The position numbers and the translations under genes are program-made. From Oxyruncus cristatus (lineage: Eukaryota; Chordata; Aves; Passeriformes; Cotingidae), in the NCBI GenBank assembly GCA_013399855.1, contig VXAY01004337.1, positions 1,947,662 to 2,011,661 on the forward strand: 64,000 nt of DNA, read 5' to 3'. Position 1 is the stretch's first letter, and each line of letters starts with the position of its first letter. Shown here piece after piece: positions 12,894 to 25,800 of the stretch. The notes under the pieces are model-generated. The model made no database searches. It had not been told where the DNA came from and saw only the letters and a list, made by a program, of their open reading frames with translations.

Positions 12894-15800
12894 AGGACAT
12901 GGAGGCAGACCACGGGGCAGGGACTGCGCTGTCTGGTCCTTGTCAGCCACTAAAGGAAGTTTGGTGGCCTGCTTGCCTGTAAAGGTTTAACCTAGAAAAT
13001 AAATGCACCACTCATGCATCAACAGTGGTTTATTTTTATGAGCAAGGATAAGCTTTATGAAAGCAATTCCCCAAAAGCTGAACTGTTTCATCAATTATAG
13101 AGCATGTAGTAGACTGCAATCGTCCATGCACGTGTCACTGTAGTTCCTGTTAACCTCACTTACACCTGTCCTGACTGTTGATAGCAATTCAGCTAAATAA
13201 AAAGCCTGTTTGTAACATTTTATACTGCCAGAAAAATGTGCAGTTGTTAGAAGAAAATGGTGCGATGAAGTTTTCTAATAGGAAAAAAATTCCCATATCA
13301 GCAAGCACCTAACTAAGAACAGTGTAGAACAATGAATTGGTATAATCCATTATAAAATGCCTTCTCTAACAGAAGATTGCCAAGTCACACACAAGTTTAA
13401 TTGTTAAAATGATAGTGCATTTAATTACAGTGTTAGCAGTGTCATCATACTAGCTGGAAGATACAATTTAGTTAATTTTCCAGATTCCCAGAAACAGAAG
13501 CATTTAAAGCATTTATGTTCAAAAGAGGTGGGATATCCAGATGACAAAGTAGGAATGAATTGTAATTCTGCTCTCAGATATGAGGACTGAGACACCTTAA
13601 GAACAACTGCTCTCTCTGTTCTTCTCTGCAGCTCCTTGACACCAAGGTCGCACAGAATCCTGTCAGTGAGCAGAATTGTACTCAGCTGCTTTGGAGTGCC
13701 AAGCCCAGGCTTTAACCATGCCCTAGCTAAAGTAACTTTTGCAAATCAATGCAACAACAAAATTAGACATTTTGACATATCTTACACTTAATTAGACAGA
13801 ATTGTGTCTCCTTAATTGCCTTTTTATATGCTGATTATATACTGACGACATGCATTGTGTTTTAAATCCTTAAGATTAAAACAGGTTTATAAGTTCACTT
13901 TTTAAACTATCTTTAGTGCTTTTGGCTATATGTAAAAAGTATGGAAAGCTCCTTCAAGGCACTTTAAAATTCATACAACTTACCACAGCTCTATGAAGGA
14001 AGCGTTTGGAGATCGCTGTGATCCTTGACTCATTGTATTTTCTTACCTTGCTGCCTTTGATTCATTTCCTGAGCTGGGACTCTTCGTTTCTTCACAGAAC
14101 TTATCCCATTTGGTACCTAGATGGAAACATCTGGGCCATTGACAAGAGAAAAATACAACTCAACAATGCTTGCAGTTGATTTTTACTATGTGGCAGGGAG
14201 GTTGGGGAAGCTAAGGAAGTGCCAGACATCAAGCTATTAAGTGGTCTCAGATCTTGATTCTGCTAGTCACTTAGGAACACTCTGAGATCAAACTTTCTTC
14301 CAGGCAGCAGGAGATTGCATTTAGGTACATGCAAAAGAAATGTAAGCCGTATATTGCAACCATCTGGGATGCATATAAAGTGTATGACCATAAAATCTCT
14401 CCATTTGCTGTACAAATTTATTTAATGGAACTAGTTTTGTGTATCTCATAATTAAACAGCAGTTGCACATGTTAAGGCATCAGGTGAATTATTTTGGTCA
14501 TAATTATAAGTAATAACAGTTAAAACAACTATCATACCCCTTTTCCTTAAACTATAAAATGTCTTTGAAACAGTCTCTTCAAAGTATTGTTTTGTTCTGA
14601 AAGTTTGCCTCTAGAAAAAAAAAAAGAGAAAAAAGTCTGCCACCATCTCTTGTATCTAAAGGATTGCACTGCCATCTTGTGACGGGAAAAGCCATTTAAA
14701 ATTGCCATCTTGATACACTCCAGATTTTAAGTTATAAGCTGCCTAGAACAGTTACATTTTAAGACTTTTTTGATTAGTTACAACCTCAATTTGCATCTGG
14801 AGAAAAACTACACATTTTTCTCTATGAGAATTTTTTTTAATTTAGTGAGAAAAATAAGTTATTCTGGAAAAAGGTTTTACATATAACAGGTGACATATAA
14901 CTGAAGAAAAGCATTTTACTAAAACATCCAGCACAAAGACCCATTACACCCACTACAAACAATCAGTATACTAGCTTTAGTAAAACACAATTCATTGGTT
15001 TCAGTTACCCACAAGAGAAGGAAAAGAGTAAAAGAAGAAAACAGATTAAAAGAGTAAAAGAAAGAAGAAAGAAAGACAAAAGGAGAGAGAGGAAAGAAAA
15101 ATAGTTGCCAAAAAGATTCAATGTTTTACAAGGCGTCAGCTGGAACAAAGAAGAGGAAGAAAGCTCATATGGAGTCTCATGTATTTATACAGTTTGTTTT
15201 TCCCACCCAGGCAGGATATCCAGTTACTGACCACTTAGTGCCTTCCAGGTCAGAGTGAGATGTGCTGTAGCCAGTCACAGGCTCCAGGGACATGGTGTGG
15301 ACGGGCTACCAGGCAGGTCTCCCTTGAGTGACAGCCCGGCTCAGCCCTGTTGGCTGCAGGCTGTGCGCTGCCTTATCATGGACCTGCAGGTCCAGGCCCA
15401 GCCCTTCCCTACACACACACACAGTGAGTTGGTTCCAACCCATATCAATAATTCAGTCAGATTCAGATCCAGTATCTCACATGTCTGTATTGATTGTGGC
15501 TAAGAGAGATATTAAGTAAAAAGCCTTAAAAGTGAAACATAAAAAATTAATTAAGGAATAACTATCCTATGCTAGAGGTTTTATAAAAAAAGGGGTCGAG
15601 GTTAATAATTTTCTCCACTCTTCATCACACTTCCACTAAGGGTTTCCCAAGTGCTTACAAGGTGGTCTCTTCTTAGCAAGAGCTTCTTCCACTGTCAAAC
15701 CCATCAATAAAAGGTTTTCAGTACTTTAAACAGTGGAAACACCCAAACTTCTTGACAGCCTGAGGTATTATCTCCAAAACCAACAGTCCCAACTTCACAT

Positions 15801-16011
15801 CTTCAGAGTGCTTTTGTCATCTCCTGCACTGCCAGAAAGCCTGGCTACTTTCAGAGACCCATAAGCAATCCCATATGATACCTGTCCCTGACAGCAACCC
15901 AGAAACTGTGCAGTATCTTTTTCTGTGTGATGATCCCAACACCAGTTGTCTTTACACCTTGGCACTATCCTTTCCATGTCCTTCTCACACAGATGCAGAT
16001 ACGTGCATTGG
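12894..16011. other. Intergenic sequence, no gene seen
   Basis: No gene supported. The segment 13380-13900 is AT-rich with several TAATT motifs. 15190-15500 is locally GC-richer and ends in a short CA run; it could be an unrecognised repeat. Confidence 0.5.
15010..15112. repeat. Purine-rich (GAAA/AAAG) low-complexity tract
   Basis: About 100 bases almost entirely of A and G on the plus strand, with repeated AAAAGAGTAAAAG and GAAAGAAAG units. Confidence 0.8.
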
Positions 16012-16842
16012 TTTCACAGAATCACAGAACATGCTGAGTTGGAAGGAACCCACAAGGATCATCAAGTCCAGCTCCTAGCACTGCACAGGACTATCCCCAA
16101 GAGTCACACCATGTGCCTGAGAGTATCATCCAAACACTTCTTGAACTCTGTCAGGCTTGGTGCTGTGACCACTTCCCTGAGGAGCCTGGTCCAGTGCCCA
16201 ACCACCCTCTGGGGGAAGAACCTCTTTCTAATATCCAACCTAAACCTCCTCTGACACAACTTCAGGCCACTCCCTCAGGTCCTGTCACTGGTCACCTCAG
16301 AGAACAGATCAGTGTGTGTCCCTCCTCTTCCCCTTGTGAAGAAGTTGTAACTGCAATGAGGTCTCCCCTCAGTCTCCTCTTCTCCAGGCTGAACAGACCA
16401 AGTGACATCAGCTGTTCCTCAGATAACTTCCCCTCAAGGCCCTTCACCATTTTCATTGTCCTCTTTTGGACAATCTCTAACAGCTTATATTGCAGTGCCC
16501 AAAACTACACACAATATTCAAGGTGAGACCACACCAGTGCAGAGCAGAGTGGGACAATCCCCTCCCTTGACTGGCTGGTGATGCTTTGCCTGATGCCCCC
16601 CAGGACACAGTTGGCCCTCCTGGCTGCCAGGGCACTGCTGACTCATCTTCAACTTGCCATTGACCAGGACTCCCAGGTCCCTTTCCCTGGCACTGCTTTC
16701 CAACATCTCATTCCCCAGTCTGTACGTACATCTGGGGTTGCCCCATTCCAGGTGCAGAATCCGGTGCTTTCCCTTGTTGAACTTCCTAAGTTGGTGATTG
16801 CCAAGCCCTCTGATTTGTCAAGGTCTCTCTGCAAGGGCTTGG
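16012..16842 (-). mobile_element. CR1 LINE, about 830 bp 3' portion
   Basis: On the plus strand the element begins with TTTCACAGAATCACAGAA and runs through antisense CR1 3' sequence, so the element itself is on the minus strand. Between about 16518 and 16706 the minus strand still reads a decayed reverse-transcriptase C-terminus; the run LESSARERDLGVLV is the typical CR1 ORF2 motif. Stops and frameshifts break it elsewhere, so it is a dead, 5'-truncated copy. Long plus-strand frames across it (about 16113-17297) are antisense artefacts. Confidence 0.95.
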
Positions 16843-19800
16843 GAAATGCAGGGTATGTCATCGGGTCATGGAATAGAAGTACATTATTATTATTAATGAA
16901 GGCCTTGAGTAGATCAGAATCAAAAGAGCAGCAATACAGGAAGCCTGTTAATGACAAAACAGTTCTAGAAAAGAAAGAGAAAAAAAGAAAAAGAAAAAAA
17001 AAAGAAAAAGAAAAAAAAAAAAGAAGAAAAGAAGAAAAAAAACAGAGTAAACTAAAATTTTGGGAAAGACTTGTATATAAACAAGGTAATATCAAGGCTG
17101 AGAATCTCTCCTGTGAAGCTTTGTTTCAGTGTACATTTTCTCATAACCAACAGTTTTCTAAAGAATCATACTTTTATATCCAGTTGGTCCAACAGAAACC
17201 AAAGAAAATGAGTAAAGCTCCAGCCCTTCAAATGTTTATGTATATCCCTAACACTTTGTATGATTCAAGGAGACAACTATCAGACCAAAGTAAATGAAAC
17301 TGAATGCCTTAATGGAAATACAGATTATTTGAGTGGAAAAAAAAGCTCTGCTCTAAATTTTCTCAAGATTTTTTTTTTCCAAATTAAAAAATAACTTGTC
17401 TCCTTTTAATTTCAGGGGGTTTTTTTTCTTCTTTTTAGGTGGAAGAAGGAGAGAAAAGAGGAACGAAATTCAATACTCTTCAGTGTCTACCTTGGCAAAG
17501 AAAAAAGACTCAACATTATAAACAAAAAAAGGGTTTTCTTCTTCAGGTTGTTTTTTTTTTTCCTTTACTCTGGATTACATTGTACTTTTGCCAATCTTCT
17601 GTTAAATATCTACATGTATTTACAGACAGGAGGCATAAATTTACAGTGAAGCAACTCCTGAAGCCATGACCCTTTTCCCATCAAACACTCTGCTTTAACT
17701 GCTGTAGCTAGGTATGAATTTCAATTCCTCCTTTGCCTTTCTCTCTTTAAAAATCTGTTATCAGTAACACACTAGACATGTAGGTCAATATCCAAAGAGC
17801 CCTCACTAGGACCTCTGAATTCACATCTGAATAAAAAGCAGAATGCTGACATTTAGCTCCTAGACTGCAAACACAAGTGTTGCCTGCGACCACAATGCAG
17901 AGTTAGATGTCTAAGTGCTGTTTCTTTTGCCTTTCATCTGAAAAGAATCATAGCATTGAACTGTTAAAGAATTTTTCTCTAGAAATTTCACACAATTTAC
18001 AACTCATAATAATAACAACTACAAATATTTTAATGTATTTCATATTATTTTCCCTATTACATACACTGCTAGAAAAGCTGCCCTCCAAAACCTGACAAAT
18101 CATGGAACTGGTGAGGGAGGAAAGTGTGGAATTTTGTGAAGTTTCTAGGAAGCTGCAAAATATTCAGTTATGGCCTTTACAGCTGTAACTATAATTTTAT
18201 ATATTTTTCCTAATTGAATATATGCTAAACTCTTCTTGCAATGAAAGTCTTTATTTAGAAGTAATTCTTTACCTTCATACCTTTTACATTTTTTTGTAGA
18301 AGAAGGAAATACATATAAGCATTAAATAAAAGCATCTTCTCCAAATATTATGAAGCCTTGTCATGTTTGCATTCAACTGAGGACACATTGTTTCAATGGT
18401 TTTTGCTTTGGCCAGGTGAATCTTTGAATGTGTAGAAGTCATACCGACTGATTCTTTCGTTTGCATCAGGAAACTGCAACTTTTATTTGGGTTTGATTTA
18501 TTCCTCCCTGAAGGACTGAAAAATGATTCTGCTTTCAGATGTTGAATTCCATGTAATTTCAGTTAGCTTTTCAGTTGTGTTAAAATGTCATGCAACTTTT
18601 ATCAAAGCAGGTGCCCTATTGACTTCAGCAAGACAAAGCAAACATTATCTGTCCATTTCTAGTTAAGTCTGCTACCCACAGTGATCCACTCTGCTCATAA
18701 GTGAGCCAGTCCTGCACTTCTCCATTTGTTCTTGCTTAACAGTGTTCTTCTCTCCTACCTCGTTCACAAATATCCTCAAAAATTGACTGAATGGCCTCAT
18801 CTTTCCCCCTTGGGTTTCCACTGTTTTGTGTCACTTCCATCTGCTTCCCAGAGATCATGTTGAGGTGATCTGTACTCCTGTGCTGTGTCAGGGTATCCTG
18901 ATGGTTAGATGATACCACCGGGCAGACAGTCACACTGTTCCTTAGGGATGGTTATGCTTTGCAATCCCTCCTTCACATTCCCACTGGTTTTTTGCATCTC
19001 TTTGTTCTTTTTCCTCCTGATGCTGTCTTTCATCAGCCTCAGTGACACTGTATTCATTATTTTGCTCAATACTAATTCCAGATTCATCAGAGACACTTTG
19101 CCATCACTCTCAGCCTTGACATCCTAGTCATTGATCCTCCTTAAGCTCTTCAAATTGAGTGTAAAATGCTATGCCATCACTCTTTGACCCCAGAGTCAAG
19201 AGCTGACTGGGGTGTGGGTAAAGGAGGCTGGTATTTAGCTGCTGTCTAACACGTAGCCATAGCTCCGTGGAAGTACTGCTCCTGCTGTCCAACACCCAGC
19301 TCAGTTCTCCTTGATTTTCTCTTTTAAGAATTGTTATTAACCCTAATTGTTATCTGTATAAGAGAGAAAGAAACTCTAATCCTCAAGGTAAATTATCAAA
19401 CTTTCCTGTCAGAGTTGCACGATCCACTGCTACAAACAAGCACAGCTCCATAGAGGTCACTGGTGCTGTGTCACATAACAATGACAAAAACCTGAACAGT
19501 AAAGGCAACACATACAGTGTGCAATAGATATGAAACATGTTGACAGTTGGGAAAAAAATCTAGTTACAAAAAAAACCACTAATCCTATACCATCTTTGGA
19601 TTTATTGCTTATGATTGACTTGAGCCTAGTGGACTTTGGTAGCCTTTAGTTCATATCAACTTCACTTTGTCATGTAACTGACAAATACCACAAATTACAA
19701 CAAAACCAGTGAAGTCAGCATCCAATGTCAAAGGATGATTAAAAATTAATTAAGTATAAAACCAAAATTCCCTATTGCCAAACTAGAGCTACTTTTGAAG

Positions 19801-22800
19801 CTGAATGACCACTAGAGAAAAACCTGTGTTGTGACCTCCTTCCCTTCAAGACAGTGTAAACTCCGGTCAAGATCATCCTTAATTAACCTTGCATTATGAA
19901 CTGACTCACTCAGTGTCCCCTGATCATTGAAAATCTACCACATGATAAGGACACCAGACAAAAATTAGTTCCACACGTGTTCATGCTTGAAGCACACTTT
20001 TCATGATTTGGATTGTATGAGTCAAATGTTTGCCAACGGGCAAAGACAAAATATTAACTTGTTAAACAATAGACTGAATTTTTCAGACAATATCTGCACA
20101 TTACCTAAAAAACAATTAAAGAGAACATTTTCAAAGACCCTGACTTGAGCTACTACTGACTTTCTCATCTCTTTGCTCTTCTCTTTTCCTGTCCCTTTGA
20201 AAAATCCTCTGATAAATGACAGACTATTACTAGTGTAGTCTGACAACGTGACTCCAAAGCAAAGATGTCTCCCATTAAAGGATATGCAATGCAGATTACA
20301 GAGAAAATAGAAAACCAATCTATTCACTAGCACTATAGACTTTAATAATCCTCATTCTAGTTTATATAATTTCTCATGTCACTGGTATTATAAATGCTCA
20401 TTATTTCAAATTAAGTATTTGTTTAAAATCTCACCTGGAGTTAGTTTTATATTAGTTACGGATGTGAATGAGAATCCAAAGTACAAAAGAAAATCTCAAC
20501 TGTGAGCATTTAATTTCAGCTGCCATCTTCTAAAATATCAGAAGTGGTTTTGCAGGGCTTCCTTATTGCTGTCTGTCATTCCTGCCAACCCTATTGGACT
20601 TCGATTCTCCACAGCTGCAGAAGGTCTTATCTGGATCTAATCCTTAAGATTTCAACTCCAAAAAGTAACTTTGAGTAGTCCTGCAGCTGTCAGACTGATC
20701 AGTCCAACTAGCAGACATTCATAGCCACAGATATATTTTCATATTCTACTGAGCCAATGTCTTTACACTCATTTTCTTTGACAGTTTTCCCCTCCTGAAG
20801 ACATACTCTGCCACTTACAAACAGACAACCACACCATTTTAATGACATTATTTCAGGCTTATCTATACTGCTATTCAAGCAAATAGTTACTGTAATTCAG
20901 TATGGCTACTTAGTCTCATGCTTAGTGACTTGTATATTTACATACACTTACATGATACCTGATACATGATAGTGGGAGATAGAGAGCAAAATACTACTAC
21001 CACGTTAGCAGAGAAGAATGAGGTAGTTGTAGTTCAAAATCTATGAAAAGCCACCAGAACTGTTCTTGACAAGCCTTAGATTTTTAGTATGATGATTAAT
21101 GGCCCCATGTAAATAAGAAAGATGGCGTGACTATGTACTTCCCTATAAAAGTCTAACAGTCTTTGGTTCAGTAATTCTAAATCAAATACATTCTTGGCAA
21201 TTAAGCTTCACTGTAAACATATTCTGTCTGTAGTTTAAAGAAATGAGCATTTGCTAATGAGTCTACCTGTGATAATTTCTTCCAAGTTCACATGTTCCAC
21301 TACAGAGTCTAGGACAATTTTTCACTGATAGAAATTGTCAGTTCTAAAAGACCATTAATAGCTGGTGACACACTGTGAAACTTATTTCTTAGTGCCAGAT
21401 ACAGTTTTTCACATGATCATGTGATTGTTTATTCATTTTTATACAAATACCAACTTAAACACCTGCATACCTAAGAACAATTGAAAACCCTAACAAAACA
21501 TCCATCAGATAATACTGAGGAAAGCATAGTGTGTGATTTTCTTCACTTTTTTCTTCCTCCAGATTTTTTTCATCTGACATTCAAAAAAACCCCCAACACT
21601 ATCAACAGTCTACTTGTCAAGTAAACAGGAAACTTAAATCAGAAGGGATGGGAACATGAAGCTTTCTCTAGCCTGTGTCAGAACTGAAGAAAACTTTGCT
21701 CACTCTTCTCATTTGCTGATTGACAGATCAGCCTGTGCAGTGAGCTTGAAATGCTGAACATTTTTGACCATTTGGGATCCTCCTCCTTTCTCCAGGTTTT
21801 CTAGCCTCAGACTTCCTTCGCTTCTTATTTCTCCCATTCTTTCCAAGCTTCACATTTTTCTGTGTCATTGTAAGGAGAAGCAATTAGAAATATTTTTACA
21901 TCTGTTAGTTCCTTCCAGCTGGGCTTATATTTTTTGTAACACTGTTTACTTTTTCCTTCTCAGATTTTCTCTTAGCCCAAGCTAAGGGGCCCTTGGCAAG
22001 TGACACACTGGTCCCTGCAGCACAGTCCAGAAGAACCCTGCAGTCACACAGGTCCTATGGTTCCAGTATAGAGTGTAGTAAAGATGATCACTACTTCTCT
22101 CAGAAATATGAAACGACGAGGAGAGCAGAATGGCAGAGTCTTGTGCTCCTGCCTGATTATGCTTGGTTCAGGGTAGGAGGATTTTTACTTCTCTGCACTT
22201 CTTTCACACAAAGGTCAGTTAGAGCAAATGAACAGAGGAAAGTAAATTTTAATTTGCAGGACTGCTTCTTGCTTTTGGAAGGATATGCTGGACACCCATG
22301 TTAAAGAATTCCCATCCTGGGAACAATAAGGATTATTAGGAAATGCTGAAATAAAGCCTTAAGTTACATTACAGTAATTTGGTATTTAATTATTTCTTTT
22401 GGCAAGAGTTAAATGTAAACATATGAGCATGAAAATTATATATATACACACATTACTCATTCCAATTAGTTTTATTATAAGTATGTCATATTTCATCCTT
22501 GTCAATTACAACGCACGACAGAGACCAGTGGGTTCTTAACATTTGTTAGTATTTTTTCCAAGGAGTTTGACAGAGACACGTGAAAGACAGACACACATTC
22601 CATGTGACAGTAAATAAATTTAGAGACAGTAGCCTCTATAAATAATCTATGTTCATCATCTTACATAAGAAAGTGGAAGGTTAGCCACTAATTCCAATCT
22701 ACTAAATGGTTTGCAGCAGTTTGGTAAGAAAACCTGCAGGCTTTCTTGCTATCGTTATGCTGTTGCATGGCTGCAGCCAAGGAATGACACAAGAATAAAG

Positions 22801-25800
22801 TCCATAAGCATGTGAATATAAATGGAAGTACAAGTCAGTGATTTGGAAAGACACACAAAAAAACTGCTAGAAAAACACCATTAGGGAAACAAGGATCAAT
22901 TTTTCTTTTCTGATTCTGAATAATTTGTCACTTTATACAATATTTATTGTAAAATAAATATCAGAAGCATGTGCACCAGTCCTATCTCAGCACAGAGCAC
23001 CTAGTCTGTCCAGGGAAGGATTTCTGAGGTTAGAGCATAGGAACTGAAAGGCAGGGAGCTTATTCCTGGCCAGGAAAACTCCTTGCACCAGCTTGGAAGA
23101 GTCACTTTTCTATTCAGTGTTTCTTTCATCAGTAAATGATCAAAAACCTCCTTCTAACCCCTAACTGGGATACTGCATACTGTTTGTACTTCCTAGGGGT
23201 AAGGGATCTAGTTCTCTGTCTCCCCTGACCCTTGAATACTGCTGGTGTGGGGAGCAGGGAATAGAAAAGTTTTTGAGTTAAGGGAACAGAATTTGTTCCA
23301 CAGAAGCCAGTACAGGACAGTTGTAAACTATAAGCTGGGATAGGTAGTTTTTATTCTTATGCAAATTAACCCATAATTAATATGGTCAAACTGTAACCTT
23401 TTGGAAAAGGAAAACTCTCTGCATACATGCAATATAACCTTCTTGGAATGAGCTGCAAACTTTCCAAGTGATCCCACCTGCACTCAGAATCCTTCCTGCC
23501 AGAGACAATGTAGCTCTAAACCACCAGGGAATTAAAGATCTTGGCCATGACACTTGAATTCAGAGTATGCAACATCTCATCTGCATTGCCTCTGCTTCCA
23601 TGCTGGGCTCTGAAACCCTGGAAGAAGAACTTGCCCAATTCAAATACAGAGAGGATATGGACCAGTCCCATGTAGAGCCATTCAGGAAGCACAGGCAGAG
23701 GAGAGCAAGACCTGAATTTGTCCTTCCAAGCTTCAGGTATGTTCTGTGAAGCTTCAGGCCTGACTAGTGAGAAAGCACATAGAATGGAGTAAGAAGTCTG
23801 GTGCAAGAAAGAGAATGACAATTAGGGATTAATGAGGCAGACAGCATAACTAGAAGCTAAGTTTGAGGAGAAAGACTGCTAAAAGAGGTAGGAAGAAAGG
23901 ATTCAACAAGTTGATAAGTATCTCAAAACAAGAAGTCGGGGGAGAACTGGAGAAAATATCCAGATACTAGAAATATTTGGTGAAGGGTATACTTACTGTG
24001 TGTTGATGTTTCAGTTCCAGAGACAAAGTGACAGTTCTATCTGACTACAGCACAGACACTTTACAGCTTGAAATGGAACAAAATGTTCCCAGGTCTCACT
24101 TGGCATCACCTTACTGTCAGCAAATATCTTTACTCTTTCCCCATAAACGAATGACAGCTATCAAATTCTTTTCTTAAAAGAAAATGTCTGAAAACAGACC
24201 TCAGGGTTCAAGAAGAACTGGGTGAAAACACATATTTTTTCCCCTAAGGATGCGGTGAGGGAAGTATCTTCCGAAAAGCAGAGTTGGGATCTAAACAAAA
24301 GATTTTATATCTGAGTTCAGTAAAGATACTACTTCCATATGAAGCTTCTTATAATCTGATGTCAGGCTATTCCTCCAGTACTATTCATATCCTTTTCATC
24401 GCAAATTGACTATCCAAATGAGTATGTAATTTCACTGTGGCTCTTCACTTATCTGCAAAATGGGTATGATAGCATCCCTTCACATCAGGAATATGCTAGG
24501 ATAATAAATTAATTAATGCTTGTAAGCAGACATATATTTTAGAGCAATAGAGAGAATCCAAAAGGAAAATTATTATGTATTCAGAAGAGGTTTGAACAGT
24601 GGGTAGTAAATAAGGCATGAGAGCACACAGTGAACAACAGGAAAAAAACAAAATTCAATAGCTGCTTATTCAGCTGAATAAGCCAAAGTAGAAGCCATAA
24701 GGAAAAACACCAGTCATGTCATTAAAGTCATTAGCTTTCATGCACAAAGAGGGCAAAGGAAGATTCCATAGCATAATTAGTGTTTTCAACTGCAGCAAGG
24801 AGCATTGTATAATAACAAATGCCTCGATAATATTTGAGAATATGAAAAGAAGGCAGCAGAAAGTGCCATACAAAGTATTTGACAAAATGGAGGACTTACA
24901 TACTTACGTTGTTTTGCCTATGATTCCTGCTACATAAAAGCAAAGCTTGAGATCTTGCCAACTACTCTATGCTATAAAATATTATTATGCCAGTGGGGAA
25001 GACACAGCTTGGCAACACCTGACACCAGCCAGATGTTAAATGAACTGCAATTAACTTACATCCATACTACACTCACAAAAACTTTGGACCTTTGGTACCT
25101 CTGACATGTTTCCCTTCCACAAAGGTGACTTCAATATGGTGGTAGATAGGAAGTCACAATTTAAACGAAACATAATTTAAAATCTGTGGACAGTTCTAGT
25201 GTCTTCTTCCCTACTCCACTAATGTTCTAAAGAATTCGATTTGCTAAACAGAGGACATACCACATATTTTTTCCAAATGGATACTACAGAATTAACACTG
25301 GGGGTGGCAGTTCATTTTCAACTGTGCATGCTATCAATAATACAAACTTTGAACCTGAAGCCCATCTCTGTGACATTAGTATGAACCAACAGTAAATTCA
25401 CTGAAGTCAGTGGAGCTATACCAGCATGATGGTCTAACCCCATGTTTATTAAAGTCAGCCAAAGCCAGTGAGAGATTTGAGTGGGCTCTAGGACCTTGCC
25501 TTGAAATTGCTCAGAACTAGGGTACTGACTTTGCCTGAAATTTATCTACAATTTCTGTTCATGATCTAAAGAATGCATTTTTGCTCCATGAACTTACAAA
25601 CATTAAATACAAAATTTTATCTTTTTCTACAAAAAAGGTTGTTCCAAATATAAGCCCATCTCCTCTAAAATTTAATACATCTATTTATTATGTTACCACT
25701 GCTCCTGACAGAGCAGTGACACATTTCTTATCAGGACATATATAGCCAAGCTTGAAATATTTAGTATTACAGCACATCAGAGGCACTATATAGACTATCC

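Noticed and set aside
16578..17297. 239-codon plus-strand open frame with a lysine-rich middle
   Set aside because: It is antisense CR1 followed by the polypurine tract.
21993..22304. 103-codon plus-strand frame
   Set aside because: No family match and no flanking exon structure; could be an unrecognised repeat but not supported as a gene.
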